Origin: Gavia stellata
Taxonomy: Eukaryota; Chordata; Aves; Gaviiformes; Gaviidae
DNA: 64,000 bases
Direction: 5' to 3'
Assembly: GCF_030936135.1 (NCBI RefSeq)
Contig: NC_082594.1
Span: 21,433,553 to 21,497,552, forward strand
Shown in pieces: positions 50,345 through 61,965 of this stretch. Under the pieces are notes generated by a model, which saw only the letters and a program-made list of their open reading frames with translations, did no database searches and had not been told where the DNA came from. The first letter of the stretch is position 1; each line of letters opens with the position of its first letter. The position numbers and the translations under genes were made by a program.

Positions 50345-50603
50345 AGGAGAAGCTGAACACAAAATCTGAGATTAGATATAAGGAAGAAATTCTTCACCAT
50401 GAGGGTGGTGAGGCACTGGAACAGGTTGCCCAGAGAAGTTGTGGATGCCCCAACGCTGGAAGTATTCAAGACCAGGTTGGACAGGGCTTTGAGCAACCTG
50501 GTCTAGTGGAAGGTGTCCCTGCCCGCGGCAGGGGAGTTGGAACTAGGTGATCTTTAAGGTCCCTTCCAACCCAAACCATTCTATGATTCTATGATTCTAT
50601 GAC
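50345..50603 (+). mobile_element. CR1 LINE 3' end, plus strand
   Basis: About 250 bp of CR1: GATATAAGGAAGAAATTCTT, AGGCACTGGAACAGGTTGCC, CAGAGAAGTTGTGGATGCCC, then GGTGATCTTTAAGGTCCCTT, CCAACCCAAACCATT and CTATGATTCTATGATTCTATGA. It belongs to a different subfamily from the 42.5-kb copy, as shown by the 'GTTGTGGATGCCCCAACGCTGGAAGT' block. The 5' limit is uncertain by about 20 bp. Confidence 0.93.
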
Positions 50604-52584
50604 TGTGATTGCTGCAAACAGTTACACTGTCATAGCAGTGGCACCTAAAATTCCTGAAAACACTTGCTACTGAGATATTATGGTGATCTCAGTATATCAC
50701 CCCATAGATCTCATCACCCCATAGATCCTTTCCCATTCTGTAGCCTCTTGTAGACCGCATCTCCACACAGTTCCTGCTTACAAAATCTCCAGCCCCCCAA
50801 AAAAACTGATTTCCCCTTTGCAGCAGGCTGCCAGGCTGCTAGCTTTGACCCACTGACACTTCCCTCACAGGCCTCTGACCCCTCTGAATCTCATCCCTTT
50901 GATACCTCCACTTTTTTACACCTAACTATATCTGTTGCTTCCAGATTATTTTCTTTCAGATCAGCATTGCTGCATGAACATGCAATTGGGCAGGAGTCCA
51001 ACGGGGCATAAGGCTTAGTCCAGGCATTTGCTCTGATCTTGTGGAACATACCAGGGATCCAGTGCCTCATAGACCATGGAGCCCTTCAATTGCTAGGTAT
51101 TAATACTAAGTGCCAAATGAGACAGTAGTTTCATAACAGTATTTTCTAGGGTGCAAAAGCAAAGACTATTGAAAACTTAAAATAAAATCCCAAATGTAGG
51201 TATGGAACAAATATTTCCGATTTATTTTAATAAAAGAACTTGTAGGTATCAAATGAAACAAGTCATCAGTTCCAGAATAAACAAAAGGAGGAATTGCTTC
51301 ATAGAGCATGATGTTAAGTTGCAGAACAATAGGGACTTTATCATGTTTCTGATGGTTTTGGCCATTCTATAAAGTTCAGTTCATTCCTTCATAAAAGTAT
51401 GTGTTTAACACCAAAGTACATAGAATAGGTCAGAAGCTGGACTATATCATGTAAAGAACGGAGCCACATTTCTATAGCTCAACATTTTAAGAGAGAGCAA
51501 GCACATCACACAAAACTAAATCAAGAAATAAAACACTTCATCATGCAAGGTCATATTCCACAGAATAAACAGGCTTCTAAGAAGTGATTTTTCTGTGGAA
51601 TTTCAGTAAGGAATTAATGTGCATTAGGTGATAGTCACCAATCTTGACTACAATTTTTTTGTTACCTTTCCTAAGATAAACTGCTGTCACAGTATTTTCC
51701 TGATTAAAAAGATGTTATACCTTCATAACACTTTCCAACCAAATCTTAAAGCTGTCCCCTCATCACTTATATTATTACTTTAAAGTTATTATTAGAACCC
51801 ATGGTTGCTTCTCGTGAGTCATCTTCATTTAGTCTTTATAGTCTCTTGTTTTTAGGTTGTTTTAAACTATTTTTTTCATAGCTTTTTGTTTTTTAGAAGA
51901 GCATAAAGTGATTGAAGGTGAGGAAAAGTGCAACAAGTATCCAGGGAAAATATATGAAAGCTTTACAAATCATGAGCTAGGAAATGTGTGTCAAACTAGA
52001 TACAGAACTCCAGACTAAAAACAGATGAATGTCATAAGAAGAACATCTGCTTTAAAAAAGCTGGCAGCAAGTATCAACTGAGCCGGATCCTTTTTATAAC
52101 TTATGCACTTTTGTTTATCTTTTTCCTTATTCTTTTGGCATTTTTATGGCTGTAGCTAATACGGAAGATTTCTTATAGACAGTAGGATGCAGCTGCTATC
52201 ACATCATACAGGGAAAGTATAGTTTATCATCTATAACCAGAAAAAGAAAAAAAAAAGAAAAATAATTTAGTCTGTCAACTCTTTCAAAGTAGAATATGTG
52301 AAAAAATGATGTATTGCAACTTGGGCTGCAGACAATTGCTTAGGGATTAGATCTAGTTACTATTTCTTCTGAGACACTGATACTGTTCAGATGTCTTCTT
52401 AATGATAGCGCTATTTATCAAAGCTGCCTATTTAAGAGTGGTCACAATCTGTACATCTTCTTGTCTTTAATTTTTTTTAATAAATCTACTTTTCTCTAGG
52501 AGGCGAAACTCATCCAAAAATTACACTAATGCTGCTCTACCAGTCAGTTACTATATCATTGTCTGAGGAAAGGCTCTTTATGCC
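50604..52584. other. Non-coding DNA with a short tandem duplication
   Basis: ATCACCCCATAGATC occurs twice, 17 bp apart (50696-50710 and 50713-50727). Nothing else is recognised. Confidence 0.6.
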
Positions 52585-52715
52585 TGAATCTCCAAAAATA
52601 ACATGTGGGCTAGGCCCTAGTTCAGAAATATGCTTATACTTAAGTCCTATTGAGTGTCTCCTGCTTAAAGAGATGGACATACAAACACTTTCCTATAGGG
52701 ATGGAATTAAAGAAA
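52585..52715 (+). repeat. Old amniote interspersed repeat relic
   Basis: The stretch around GGGCTAGGCCCTAGTTCAGA, CTTATACTTAAGTCCTATTGAG and CTTTCCTATAGGGATGGA resembles the widespread amniote repeat with 'GGGCCTGATTCAGCAAAGCACTTAAG... TTAAGTCCCATTGA... CTTTCCTGAATAGGGATGG'. It is heavily diverged. The 127-codon frame over it (52529-52912) is therefore probably not a gene. Confidence 0.45.
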
Positions 52716-53940
52716 CCTCAACTCTCCACCCCTTTTGCACTTTTCAAGATTACTATCAAATTTTGAGTGACTTAGTTCAGGCTCTTAGGATCTTAACTGA
52801 AGAGGGAATAAGTACTCACAGTTTGCAGTCATTCCATAAGGAACTGAAATTGCTCAGCACAGAAACTTGGATTTGTGTTTGCAGTATGAGTACTTTGGAG
52901 TATAGGATTTGATATAGGCAGTATGGGATATTACATTTGAACTATTGAACTGAGCTCCCAGATGCCAAAGTCATGACAAATCAGGGAAAGTAGATTTGTA
53001 TTGTTAGCAGGTCTGTACTGATATAACTCACAGGAAACTACAAGTATTAGCTGAGGATCTTGACTACTACATTTATACAAATTTATACCTTAATTAATAA
53101 GCCACTGAATCAAAGCTCTGGCATAAAAATAGTATTTTAGAAAACAATTTTAAAAGACGCACTGATTAAAAAAAGTAAGTAAACTTGTACTGTTTGTTCT
53201 TGATTACAAGCAGGGAAAAAAAAGATTGGGAAAGACGGCCAATTCTGGTTAAGACTGACAGAAAAAAGGGAAGAGGAAGGAGAAATGGTGTAAGATCTAT
53301 GAGGTAGACTGAGGGTGTTTGATTTAAATGGGGAAAATTCTGAACTACAAAGTGAAAATAAAGGGCAAAACTGAGCAAATATTTGAAGCTAGAAGTGTGG
53401 TCACGTGACTGCTGTCTCTCTATGAGCAGACATAAGTGTTTATAAGAATCATTTTGTCTGAAATAAGAACATTCTTTTTAGTTGAAACTAACTTCATTGA
53501 TCTTTTAGAAATTGTTTTGCTGGAATTGCCTTAAAGGAATACTTCTAAACATGTGTTTTGATAACAACTAGGCAGGTGGCCAGCTATGATCTCTACTCCT
53601 GATCAGTTAATTGCACATATCAGGTTTGTTTCTCCATTCCCTTTCTTCCCGCTTAGCCTGCTTTCTTTGCCTCTTCTATAGAATAGTTAGATTTGGATTT
53701 GGAGTGTTGGGGTTTTTTATACTGTTTTTTGCAACAACTAGGAAAACGTGGTATAACCCTTTTGAGACCTTAGCATGCTTTAAGAGTAAAAGTTGGATAA
53801 TAAAGTTCTGAAAAGAAGGGCATGCTAATATGTACATAATTTTTTTAAAAGTAGGCTGAAAATACAGTGCTTCAAAAACATCCATTGGCTTCTGAAACAC
53901 AAATCAGAAAATCATGAGTCTATCAAATCTCCTGTTCTAG
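52716..53940. other. Non-coding DNA, nothing recognised
   Basis: AT-rich sequence without recognisable gene or repeat. Confidence 0.6.
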
Positions 53941-54241
53941 CTACATGAACAATATTGCTGATCAAGCTCCAACAGCCTTGGGGGAAGTAAGTTCATTGAC
54001 ACAAGTCCACCAGAACCTCTGGAAAGAATATTATGTTACTGAAGTTTGCATGCTGGTGCAGAGCTTCAGCCACCCCAACAGGCAGACAATCACAGTGGAC
54101 CATTTCAATACAAGTGAAAAACTTGATGTAAAAGAAGGAAGAAACTTTACATTTTCATTTAATGAAACAATAAGGAACAACTACAAAAACACAACTCTTA
54201 TGCTGTTGATTCACTTCTCTGATATGTGTGAGGACAGCTAA
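53941..54241 (+). other. Exon-like start with a 98-codon frame, unknown
   Basis: The segment follows CTCCTGTTCTAG, a plausible acceptor. It has an ATG at 53945 and then a 98-codon frame to TAA at 54239-54241. An internal GGGGAA|GTAAGT near 53986 is donor-like. The predicted peptide is Asn/Thr-rich with several N-x-S/T sites in its last half and no hydrophobic signal sequence at the start. I do not recognise it. Length is within chance expectation. Confidence 0.15.
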
Positions 54242-54554
54242 GGGCTGTGAAACTTCAGTGCATAGTAAAGCGAGAAGCACACTAGTGCCCTAGGGATGCT
54301 TATTATTCTTATTATTCTTCAAAAACACTTTAAATACAGAAACTTTTGAAGTTTCAGAACCAGGTTATTTTGGTTGGGAATTAATACAGAATTGTTTTGC
54401 ATCATCTCAAGTACAGTATTACAAATAATTATCTTTACATTATTTTTAAAGAGATATGAAAACATACTGGGGGGACTGGACAGCCATATGACATAAACTG
54501 CCATTGCTCCTTTGATTTCATTTTAGCTACAACTTACACAACTGAGGATCTAAC

Positions 54555-54665
54555 CCAGTGAGAAAAAGTAACTTGCCTCCAGTCATACCCATGTGATAGA
54601 ATCAGGAATAAAACCACAACTTCTGACTCCCAATCACAGGTGAATTAACTAATACTTCCTACAGG
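54555..54665 (+). repeat. Old L3/MIR-type repeat relic
   Basis: AAAAAGTAACTTGCCTCCAG, TCATACCCATGTGATAGAAT and CAGGAATAAAACCACAACTT line up in order with the amniote repeat core that normally reads 'GTGACTTGCCCAAGGTCACACAGGAAG... GGAATTGAACCCAGGTCTCC'. The divergence is high. Confidence 0.45.
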
Positions 54666-57429
54666 GTGCATCTACATTATCCTTGAGGACAACCTCAAAG
54701 CCAAATTCCCAACCTTCTGCATTATCTAGATGCGGGAATGCCCTTGAGGCTTCCCTTAGACTGAGTCATCTGGTGAGCCAAGAACCAAAAATCTCCATTT
54801 TGCTTAGATCTTAGGGTACCTACAGAGGAACCAGTCAAAGCTGGGTCCTATGAAGAGCCGTGGGGAAAAAAAACACAGGCACACAGCAATAAAAATTCAG
54901 GACCAAAGAGGCAAACCAAAGCTGTTTTCTCCTCATAAGTCATGAGGTCAAAGACTTGCCATTGCAGCAGATATAAATGGCAGACGGGGCTTTTTACCTG
55001 AAAGTCAAAAACAAAGCTAGTGTAAACTAGAACAAGTTGCTCTGCAATGACCCTGCAGACTGTTGCAGATTATGGTAGGTCTGATGACATACTCTGTGAT
55101 AACATTGAGCCAGTCTTTCAGGAAATGCCAAAGGGTCTTGATTTTTCTGCCTAAAGGTGCTGTAGTTGAAGTTCTTATGAACCTTATGACTATCAAGAAG
55201 ATTGTAAGCACTGCAGCAGAGAGTGGGAGTAGGTATCAGCAATACCTGGACGAACAACACCCATGTAATAAAGCAGAAACAGCGTGTTAGCATTTATCAG
55301 AATGGCAATGCAGATGATGCAGGAGGATGAATTTGCATATTCTAAAGCATCTGTCCTGACCACAGGACTGACCAGTCTAATGGAACGACATCTCCCTAAT
55401 GCTTTAGAAGGGGGATGACCAGCACTTCTGACTACAACTGGGGCCTGGACTGACAACTACTGCTTCAGTGCCAGTGCTGACATGCCACAAAAGGCTCTGA
55501 AAATTGTCCTCCACCTCTATAAATCAGCAGCCCACCACTGATCACCAGGACACAGCTGTCCCAGTAGATGTGCATGATGAAAGCTTGCAACTGTTGCTGG
55601 TGTGACATTTCTAATAGGATATCCAGTATCTATGCCACACTTAGAAAGGCTGTGGTTAGCACAAACGACGGTTGCATGGCCACTGAGCGGGCTATAATTA
55701 ATAAATAAATAAATAAATAATAAATAACTGCATTTCCTGTGATGATTCCTGACTCCTTTTCTGAACCTCTGTTGGAGCTCCTATGGACTGAAGTAGAGGA
55801 AAGGTGACAGAAGAGGTACAGTGAAGTGGTACAGACAGCATGTATATAAAGCAACATAGTAAATTGTTTGATGTATATGATACAAGTATGTTAGGCACAG
55901 CATGAACACTAGAAGATCCTTGTTAAGCATGGGGCAGGGGTTTGTATAACCACTGTCAATTGTTTGATAGGTTTGATTGTTTCTTCTAAGAAACATCTCC
56001 AGAAAGTTCTCATTTCTATCAGCTGACTATGGCTTTGACCCAATGAAGCACATGAATAGCAGCCCTGGGCTTTGTCCTGTTTCCCTAAAAATTCCTAAAA
56101 TGAAAGAAAACCTTAGCCTTCTCTAATTCTTGCCTAACCTGTAGGAGAAAAATGAAGCAACATCCTTAAGAGCTTGAGGTCCTCACACAGTAAAAAGAGA
56201 ACCGTAAACCCAGCAAATATTTATGAAGGAAAATTCTTTCTAAGTTCAGCCAAGTTTAAGCAATGAATTAGGAAGACAGCATCTCCCTCTGCAGGACTTC
56301 AGAGACACCTCTCTCTGGTTTCACACAGGAAACATGCGCTTCTTCTAGAAAAGCTTTTTAGATACCTAAACAGTGAATCTAAGCTGGATACCCAATTGCA
56401 GTAATTTCAGGTCAGATCCTACCCCAGTAATTTCAGTGATTAGAATCAAACATCTAGTGAGTAGTCTAATGGATTTTAATCAAACCACTTATGCTTGAAT
56501 GCTTTGCTGGATTAGTGACTACAAGAGGAAGCATCAGCTGATGATCAGAAGGTGTAAGTGAAGTGTCACGTTACATAGGTTCTATTTCTGGTTTTGGTAC
56601 TAGTCTGTTCTGTGCCTTATACAAATTACAATACATACATATTATCCTCATTTTATATAAGGAGAAAAGATTATTATCAACCTTTGGAAAAATACTGAAT
56701 TATACAGACAACTGTGGTTATTATTACACACTTCTGATCAAATTTTGAGGAAGCTGTAGAATAGGAAATAGCAGATTGTTCAGGCTTCCAGGCTCCACAG
56801 TGAAAAATAGTGTCATAAATACAAAATGCAACACTTAAGATTTAGAAGGGTAAATTGGTAATAATCAACCTTACTTCTCTTTTTCATACGTACAAAAGAA
56901 AGATCAAAGACCTCTAACAGACCTTCAGGACTTGCTTTTGCTTAAAACCCAGAGAACTAAAAGGTGCCTTCTGTGAACAGTATTGTTCTTAAAGAAAAGC
57001 ACCTTTGAAACGAACAGAAAAGGGTTATTTCAGTTCTGTACAGCTCACCCATAAATTTTATTTCAACATAACCATTTCCAGTTTTACCACGAAAGCAACA
57101 AACGGACAGTGATGAAAAAATCTTCCAGTGAGTAGGGGGAAGCTGTATGTGAGAAGAGTGCAAATTAATGTTAAAATAGAAGTAAGCTGCCTGGATAATT
57201 TTCTTTTATTTCTAATAGATGGAAGTGGAAATTAGAGAAAGAGAGAAATTTATGGGTTGTTTACACATTTTTTCCAGCCGTGTGCTCCTGAAAGTCACAT
57301 TCATTACCTGCGTGATACTCCTTTGTACCTGCAACACCTCTCCATCTCAAATCAGCAGAACATCCCCCAAAGGCCTACCGGGATAGATGATCCAAAACCA
57401 TACTTAAACTATGTCCAACTCGCAACAAA
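54666..57429. other. Non-coding DNA, nothing recognised
   Basis: It contains an AAAT microsatellite at 55695-55727 and possible heavily eroded amniote repeat pieces near 56030-56060 and 56350-56470. No gene is recognised. Confidence 0.55.
55695..55727. repeat. (AAAT)n microsatellite
   Basis: TAATTAATAAATAAATAAAT-type repeat of about 33 bp. Confidence 0.92.
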
Positions 57430-57488
57430 ACTACATTATATAGCACCCCTTATGAGGCTCTCAAAGCCCTCTGGAAGTGTTAATTACC
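57430..57488 (+). repeat. Old L3-type repeat relic next to the CpG island
   Basis: ACATTATATAGCACCCCTTATGAGG and CTCTCAAAGCCCTCTGGAAGTGTTAATTA resemble the amniote phrase 'TTATATAGCACCTTTTATCC... GGATCTCAAAGCGCTTTACAAATGTTAATTA'. It directly abuts the CpG island. Confidence 0.45.
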
Positions 57489-57860
57489 AGCGCTGTGAAG
57501 CACAGCGTTCGTCACCGGCCCGGTGCTGCCCACACTACACCAGCCAGCCAGCAGAAGGCTCCCTCCTCTACCGAGTGCGGCAGCAGCACCTCAGGAGCGG
57601 CGCGGCACCGAGCGGCCCGGGCGGAGGGAGCGCCCAGGGCAGCGGGCAGCAGCCCGCAGCGGGCTGTGCGGGGAGGGCCGGGCAGCTCCCGCGCTGCCGA
57701 AGGCGAGAGTCGGGCAAGCACGCCCTGTCGCTGGCGGGGGGCCAGCGGCGAAGGGGAGGAGGCTGCAGCCCGCAAACGGGGCCCAGATGAGGAATCTCAA
57801 CAAGACACTTCCTTTATCGCTCTCGCGCTCGACTATCCAGTACCCATTATCTGCCGATTG
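57486..57860. promoter_or_regulatory. CpG island, candidate promoter or first exon
   Basis: By eye I count about 35 CpG in some 370 bp, starting abruptly at CAGCGCTGTGAAGC and ending near TGCCGATTG. The kilobases around it have almost none. The densest part, about 57580-57780, is more than 70% G+C. In birds such islands usually mark promoters and first exons of genes or non-coding RNAs. There is no CCAAT or TATA box I can place with confidence. A forkhead-like TGTTTAC follows at about 57859. The direction of transcription cannot be told; a donor-like CTCG|GTAGAG on minus near 57575 and no strong plus donor slightly favour minus, but weakly. Open frames on all strands (up to 177 codons) are a result of composition. 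Confidence 0.7.
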
Positions 57861-58519
57861 TTTACTTTTGGTTTTAATGCTCAAGGCAACCATGACTAGC
57901 GTATTTCCTCTTTTTACTTTTGCCTTTTAAATGAATTCTCGGTTGCTCAGCGTGCAAATATTTGCAGGAGCCTACCAAGGGCTACCAGTTGACATGCTTG
58001 TATCGCTTTCATCTGCACATGTGGCATACCCAAAGTATGGGGTATACATTTATGAGAACTTCAGTAGTATCTTCAATATGACTGATTATCCTAAAAGCTA
58101 TCCTGCATGATATTTGTATGTTTTATTAACAGCTGAAGTACAGAGGGCTGAATTAATCTCTGTGCTAAAAGCTAACCCTGCCTCAGATCAGAGAAAATGA
58201 AATTCATTTCTTCTGCATTTCCTCTGTACTGAAACAGTGCAAGTCACAGCAGCCTTGAGAATTCCCCTGCTTTCCAGGGCTGCACAGGACCCTCCAGCAA
58301 TTCTGGGGTCTATGAACCGCAGCAGCATGGAGAACGTCTGTCAATACGCTTTTACTCCCCCAAAAGCCTCCCCCTGCTGACGGCGCAATGGTGACCACTT
58401 CGGATCTACCCCAGCTAAAAAATGCCCTTACACTAAAAAGCTTCTGAGCGTTACTTATGGCAGCTTTACAGCTCATTTACATAAAGCAATCATGAGCCAC
58501 AGATGAACGGGGCTCAAAC
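57861..58519. other. Non-coding DNA downstream of the CpG island
   Basis: AT-rich; no exon or repeat is recognised. Confidence 0.5.
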
Positions 58520-58585
58520 AAAATGATTTGCAAAAGGCCACACAGTAAGTAGCAGGGAAGATGTGCATCGGGGACTGAGAGCATG
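58520..58585 (+). repeat. Old L3/MIR-type repeat relic
   Basis: AATGATTTGCAAAAGGCCACACAGTAAGTAGCAGGGAAGATGTGCATCGGG resembles 'GTGACTTGCCCAAGGCCACACAGCAAGTCAGTGGCAGAGCCGGG'. Only about 65 bp is recognisable. Confidence 0.5.
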
Positions 58586-61500
58586 CTCTTTTGTGCTTGA
58601 TTTTGCCAGTGCAGAAAAACAATTTCAATGCACAAAATATATCATTTCCTCCTCCCCAAACCTCAGTGAAGAAACAAACAAAAGTAGTTCTCTGTCATGT
58701 ATTACAGCTGCCTAGCAAACTGACCTGCATGTCTGACTTCCCGAACTTCGTGGAAAATTGCAACTTCCTGTTGCAGACAAAATTATAAAGCATCTTTTTA
58801 AGAAAACCTTATAGCTACACTATTCTCCCTTCTTGGGAGGAAACTTTAACGTAACAAAAACTTTGAAGTGAGCCTTGGGTTTGTTACAATGGACTAACCT
58901 GATTAGAAATCATGCAAACTCTTGTTGCTCTTCAGCTGTATTCCCCCACAGGCTGTATTACAGCTCTCTAACCAGTCCCACAGCATTGAATGATGTCATG
59001 GGATCTGCAGCTCAGCGAGATGAAAGGGATAAAGCGGAACCCGCTGGCACTGGGGAAAGCTTCCAACACACAATCCACAACACAGCTTGGGAACTCAAAA
59101 GCTACAGATCCAGCCACTCAACTCTAAGCATTTCAGATTCCTGTGCATTCTCCAAGCACAAGCAAGGAAAGGGGGAAAAAAAGCTAGAGACTGATTTTTA
59201 AAAAAAGAACTAGAGTACTGAAAGGCAGAATGTAAGAGTGCAACTACCTGCTGGAAAAGGAGCTTTTTTTTTCCTCTACAAAGCACTGCCTTTGATGTAT
59301 GGCAACTGATCACTGATCAGATTACAGGCATTTGGTCTCAGTGCTCGTCTGCCTTTGATCTGCATGGTTAATTTTATTTTCCCGGATTTGGAGTTTCGTC
59401 TAGGCTTGTGCTGACATACTTCTTTTTTTTTTTTTTTTTTAAGGAGGTAAAACCATTTAATACAGAAGCTCTGGCAGTGTGAAATTAAGCTGCAGAAAGT
59501 CGGGGCACTGGAAAACTTCATCAGATAACAGGTACTGGATTTTTTATTTTTTTGCAGTTTTGTGTTGCAAGATTTTAAGAAATTATGAAGTTCATATAAA
59601 CAGTAATACTGGACATCATTGTGTGTACAAAGTTAGAAAGATTATACATAATTTATGCAGCATTTTATTTGCAACTCTTAGGCAGAATTATATTGAGAAT
59701 AGACTATCTAGAATATATAGACAACTGAACACTGAAGCAAAATACAATTTTTTTCAATATTTTGGGGGTATATAAGATTTTGGTGTGCGCTGCTCATTCC
59801 TACTGTCTATAGTTTTGTAAAGTTGTATTTGAATACAAGTATTACATGACTCAGGGGAGTATTTCTTTTCTAAGAAAAGACCAACCAAATTTCCTACACT
59901 GTGTATACTTTATTTGCTCTCAGTGCATTTATTAAACTGTGACTTCTTCAAGCAACACTTTTAATCCTAATAGCTCCATACTTGAGATGAAAAAAGTTGC
60001 CTCTTCCACAACTTATTAGAACTGAATTTATAAACATAACATCCTTATATACAAAAGGGAAATGGTTTTATTTCAAGATTGAAGAGATGATAGTTCAACT
60101 ATACCATATGAAAAGAAATCTTAATAATAAAAGTAACATTTTAACCTGACGACAGAAGTTTCCTTTAAGGCATTTTAATAAAGATATTAAAGAAATCTTA
60201 AGCTTATTTAGAGCAAACACCTGGTTTTGCTGAACTGCATGGGAAGTTTTGCTCCTATTTCAGTGAAGCAATTTCCATTCACAGTATTTTGTATTCTGCT
60301 CCTCAAATTCATATTCATGAACATGTACTGTGTTTAAGAAAATTTAAGACATCTACTCCAGAAATTCATTATAAAGAAACAATCATTAGAAGATTTAGGA
60401 TTATTCACTATACATTTGCAGTTTTAAAGGGCCAGATTTTGGGGTGACTTTGGGCCAAATCCATGCGTGTTCTGTGCCTGCAGCTGGAGCCAGTCTGTTA
60501 AAATAAGACTCAAGCTTCTTCTGTAGGCATTTAAATACAATTTAGATTTTCAGAAGACCTTAGAACCCATAATTGGGGCCAGACTTGCAAAGTTGTTCAA
60601 CATTCCAGACACTAAGCTCTTTGAAAATCTAGTCTTAATGGTGGATAGTCAGTTCTTCTGAAATACTGACTTTAGATGTATATTCTTAAATCTGAATTTA
60701 AGTATATATAAATCTTAAGTACATCTCTTTATTAACAAATTGCAACTAAAAGTCAGCATAACTGATAGCTGTTAAGCATTATTTGAAAACTATTCTCTAA
60801 GTTTATCAATCCATAGGACCCTCAAGATGTTCCTATTTCAGTATGCACCACAGTAAGATGCAAACCCAAATTTTAAGTCTGCTTGCATCTGAATAAGATG
60901 GTTATCAACACTTCCAGATAAATGTACTCAGCTGTCATTAGTCAGCCTGCAAACTTTGTTTCTTCTAATTAAAAGTGTATTTGTATATATAAATTTTAAA
61001 TTTAGTTAATATCAAGAGATAATATGCCAGACACAGATTAACTAGGCCTGACTTGGTATCATTTAGTTTTCTATACCACCAATTAATTCATATTCTGACT
61101 TAACAAGTCAATTACATTATAAGGAAAGTAATTAGCAGTGCATGAATAATGTGCGTGTAGCTGTCAAGGAAGAATATTAAGGCATAGCCAAAGCAAAATT
61201 TAGTATTTTTCCTTAAATGACAATGATGTACTAAAACATGTTTCTGTAACCCTGAAAAGATGGTTTTATTTATTAATTGTATAGTTCTCTGATGAGCTTC
61301 TCTACCTTTCCAATCTTCTCTTGGTTGTTACTCGTTTTCTAACATGTACATTTATTTTCTGAGGAAAATTGTTTCTAAACCATACCTCTGTTTGCTGTAA
61401 AGTAGAAGAGAAGCAAATTAAAAAAATAACGTAAGGATTCTTTTTCCTCAGAAGTCGAAATAGCTATGTGAGTCTAATACAAATAAACTATCACTATAAG

Positions 61501-61884
61501 GATCTGACTCATCACACAAAACCGTAAAGTTGCGCACAGAAGTTAACACTGGTTAATCAGATAGATTACACTGATGAGTAGGGCTTGCACATATAAAAAT
61601 TTGCAATATTTCGGCCTTAGAAATGCGTTTCAGAAACGAAGATTTTTCTTCATTTTGTAAAAAGTCCCTAGGATTTTAGGTACTCTTCCCACACATTTAA
61701 ACACAGATGGGCGTTAACCCATTTACACCAAAAAATATCTTTGTTTGTCTGTCTGTAAGTGAGACTGAAATGAAAGCACAGTTGGACATATTTAAGTATG
61801 GGCGGGAGAGGATTTTCAGCATTTTTGTTATTTTAAATAGCAGTGCTCTCACAGTTTAGTCTTTCATTGATCTGACTTTTAAAG
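58586..61884. other. Non-coding DNA, nothing firmly recognised
   Basis: It contains a T run of 18 (59423-59440). A stretch at about 60425-60640, beginning GGGCCAGATTTTGGGGTG and ending CTTTGAAAATCTAGTC, resembles old amniote interspersed repeats, but I cannot name the family. No gene is recognised. Confidence 0.5.
59423..59440 (+). repeat. Poly-T run, 18 bases
   Basis: Uninterrupted T run followed by AAGGAGG. Confidence 0.85.
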
Positions 61885-61965
61885 ATTAAATAATAATAAT
61901 TCTTGGCACTTGCGACTTTGCTTTTACAAAGCGCTGTATAAACATTAATTAATCCTCAGGCTTAA
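61885..61965 (+). repeat. Old L3/MIR-type repeat relic
   Basis: TTCTTGGCACTTGCGACTTTG, ACAAAGCGCTGTATAAACATTAATTAATCCTCA lines up with the amniote repeat phrase 'TATATAGCACTTTTCATC... CAAAGCGCTTTACAAACATTAATTAATCCTCA'. The right half is close to the consensus I know, closer than the other relics in this window. Confidence 0.6.

Noticed and set aside
52529..52912. 127-codon frame
   Set aside because: Its first third overlaps what looks like an old amniote repeat, and no domain is visible.
57257..57930. Overlapping frames of 135-177 codons on several strands
   Set aside because: They overlap in a GC-rich CpG island where stops are rare, and none has a recognisable domain.
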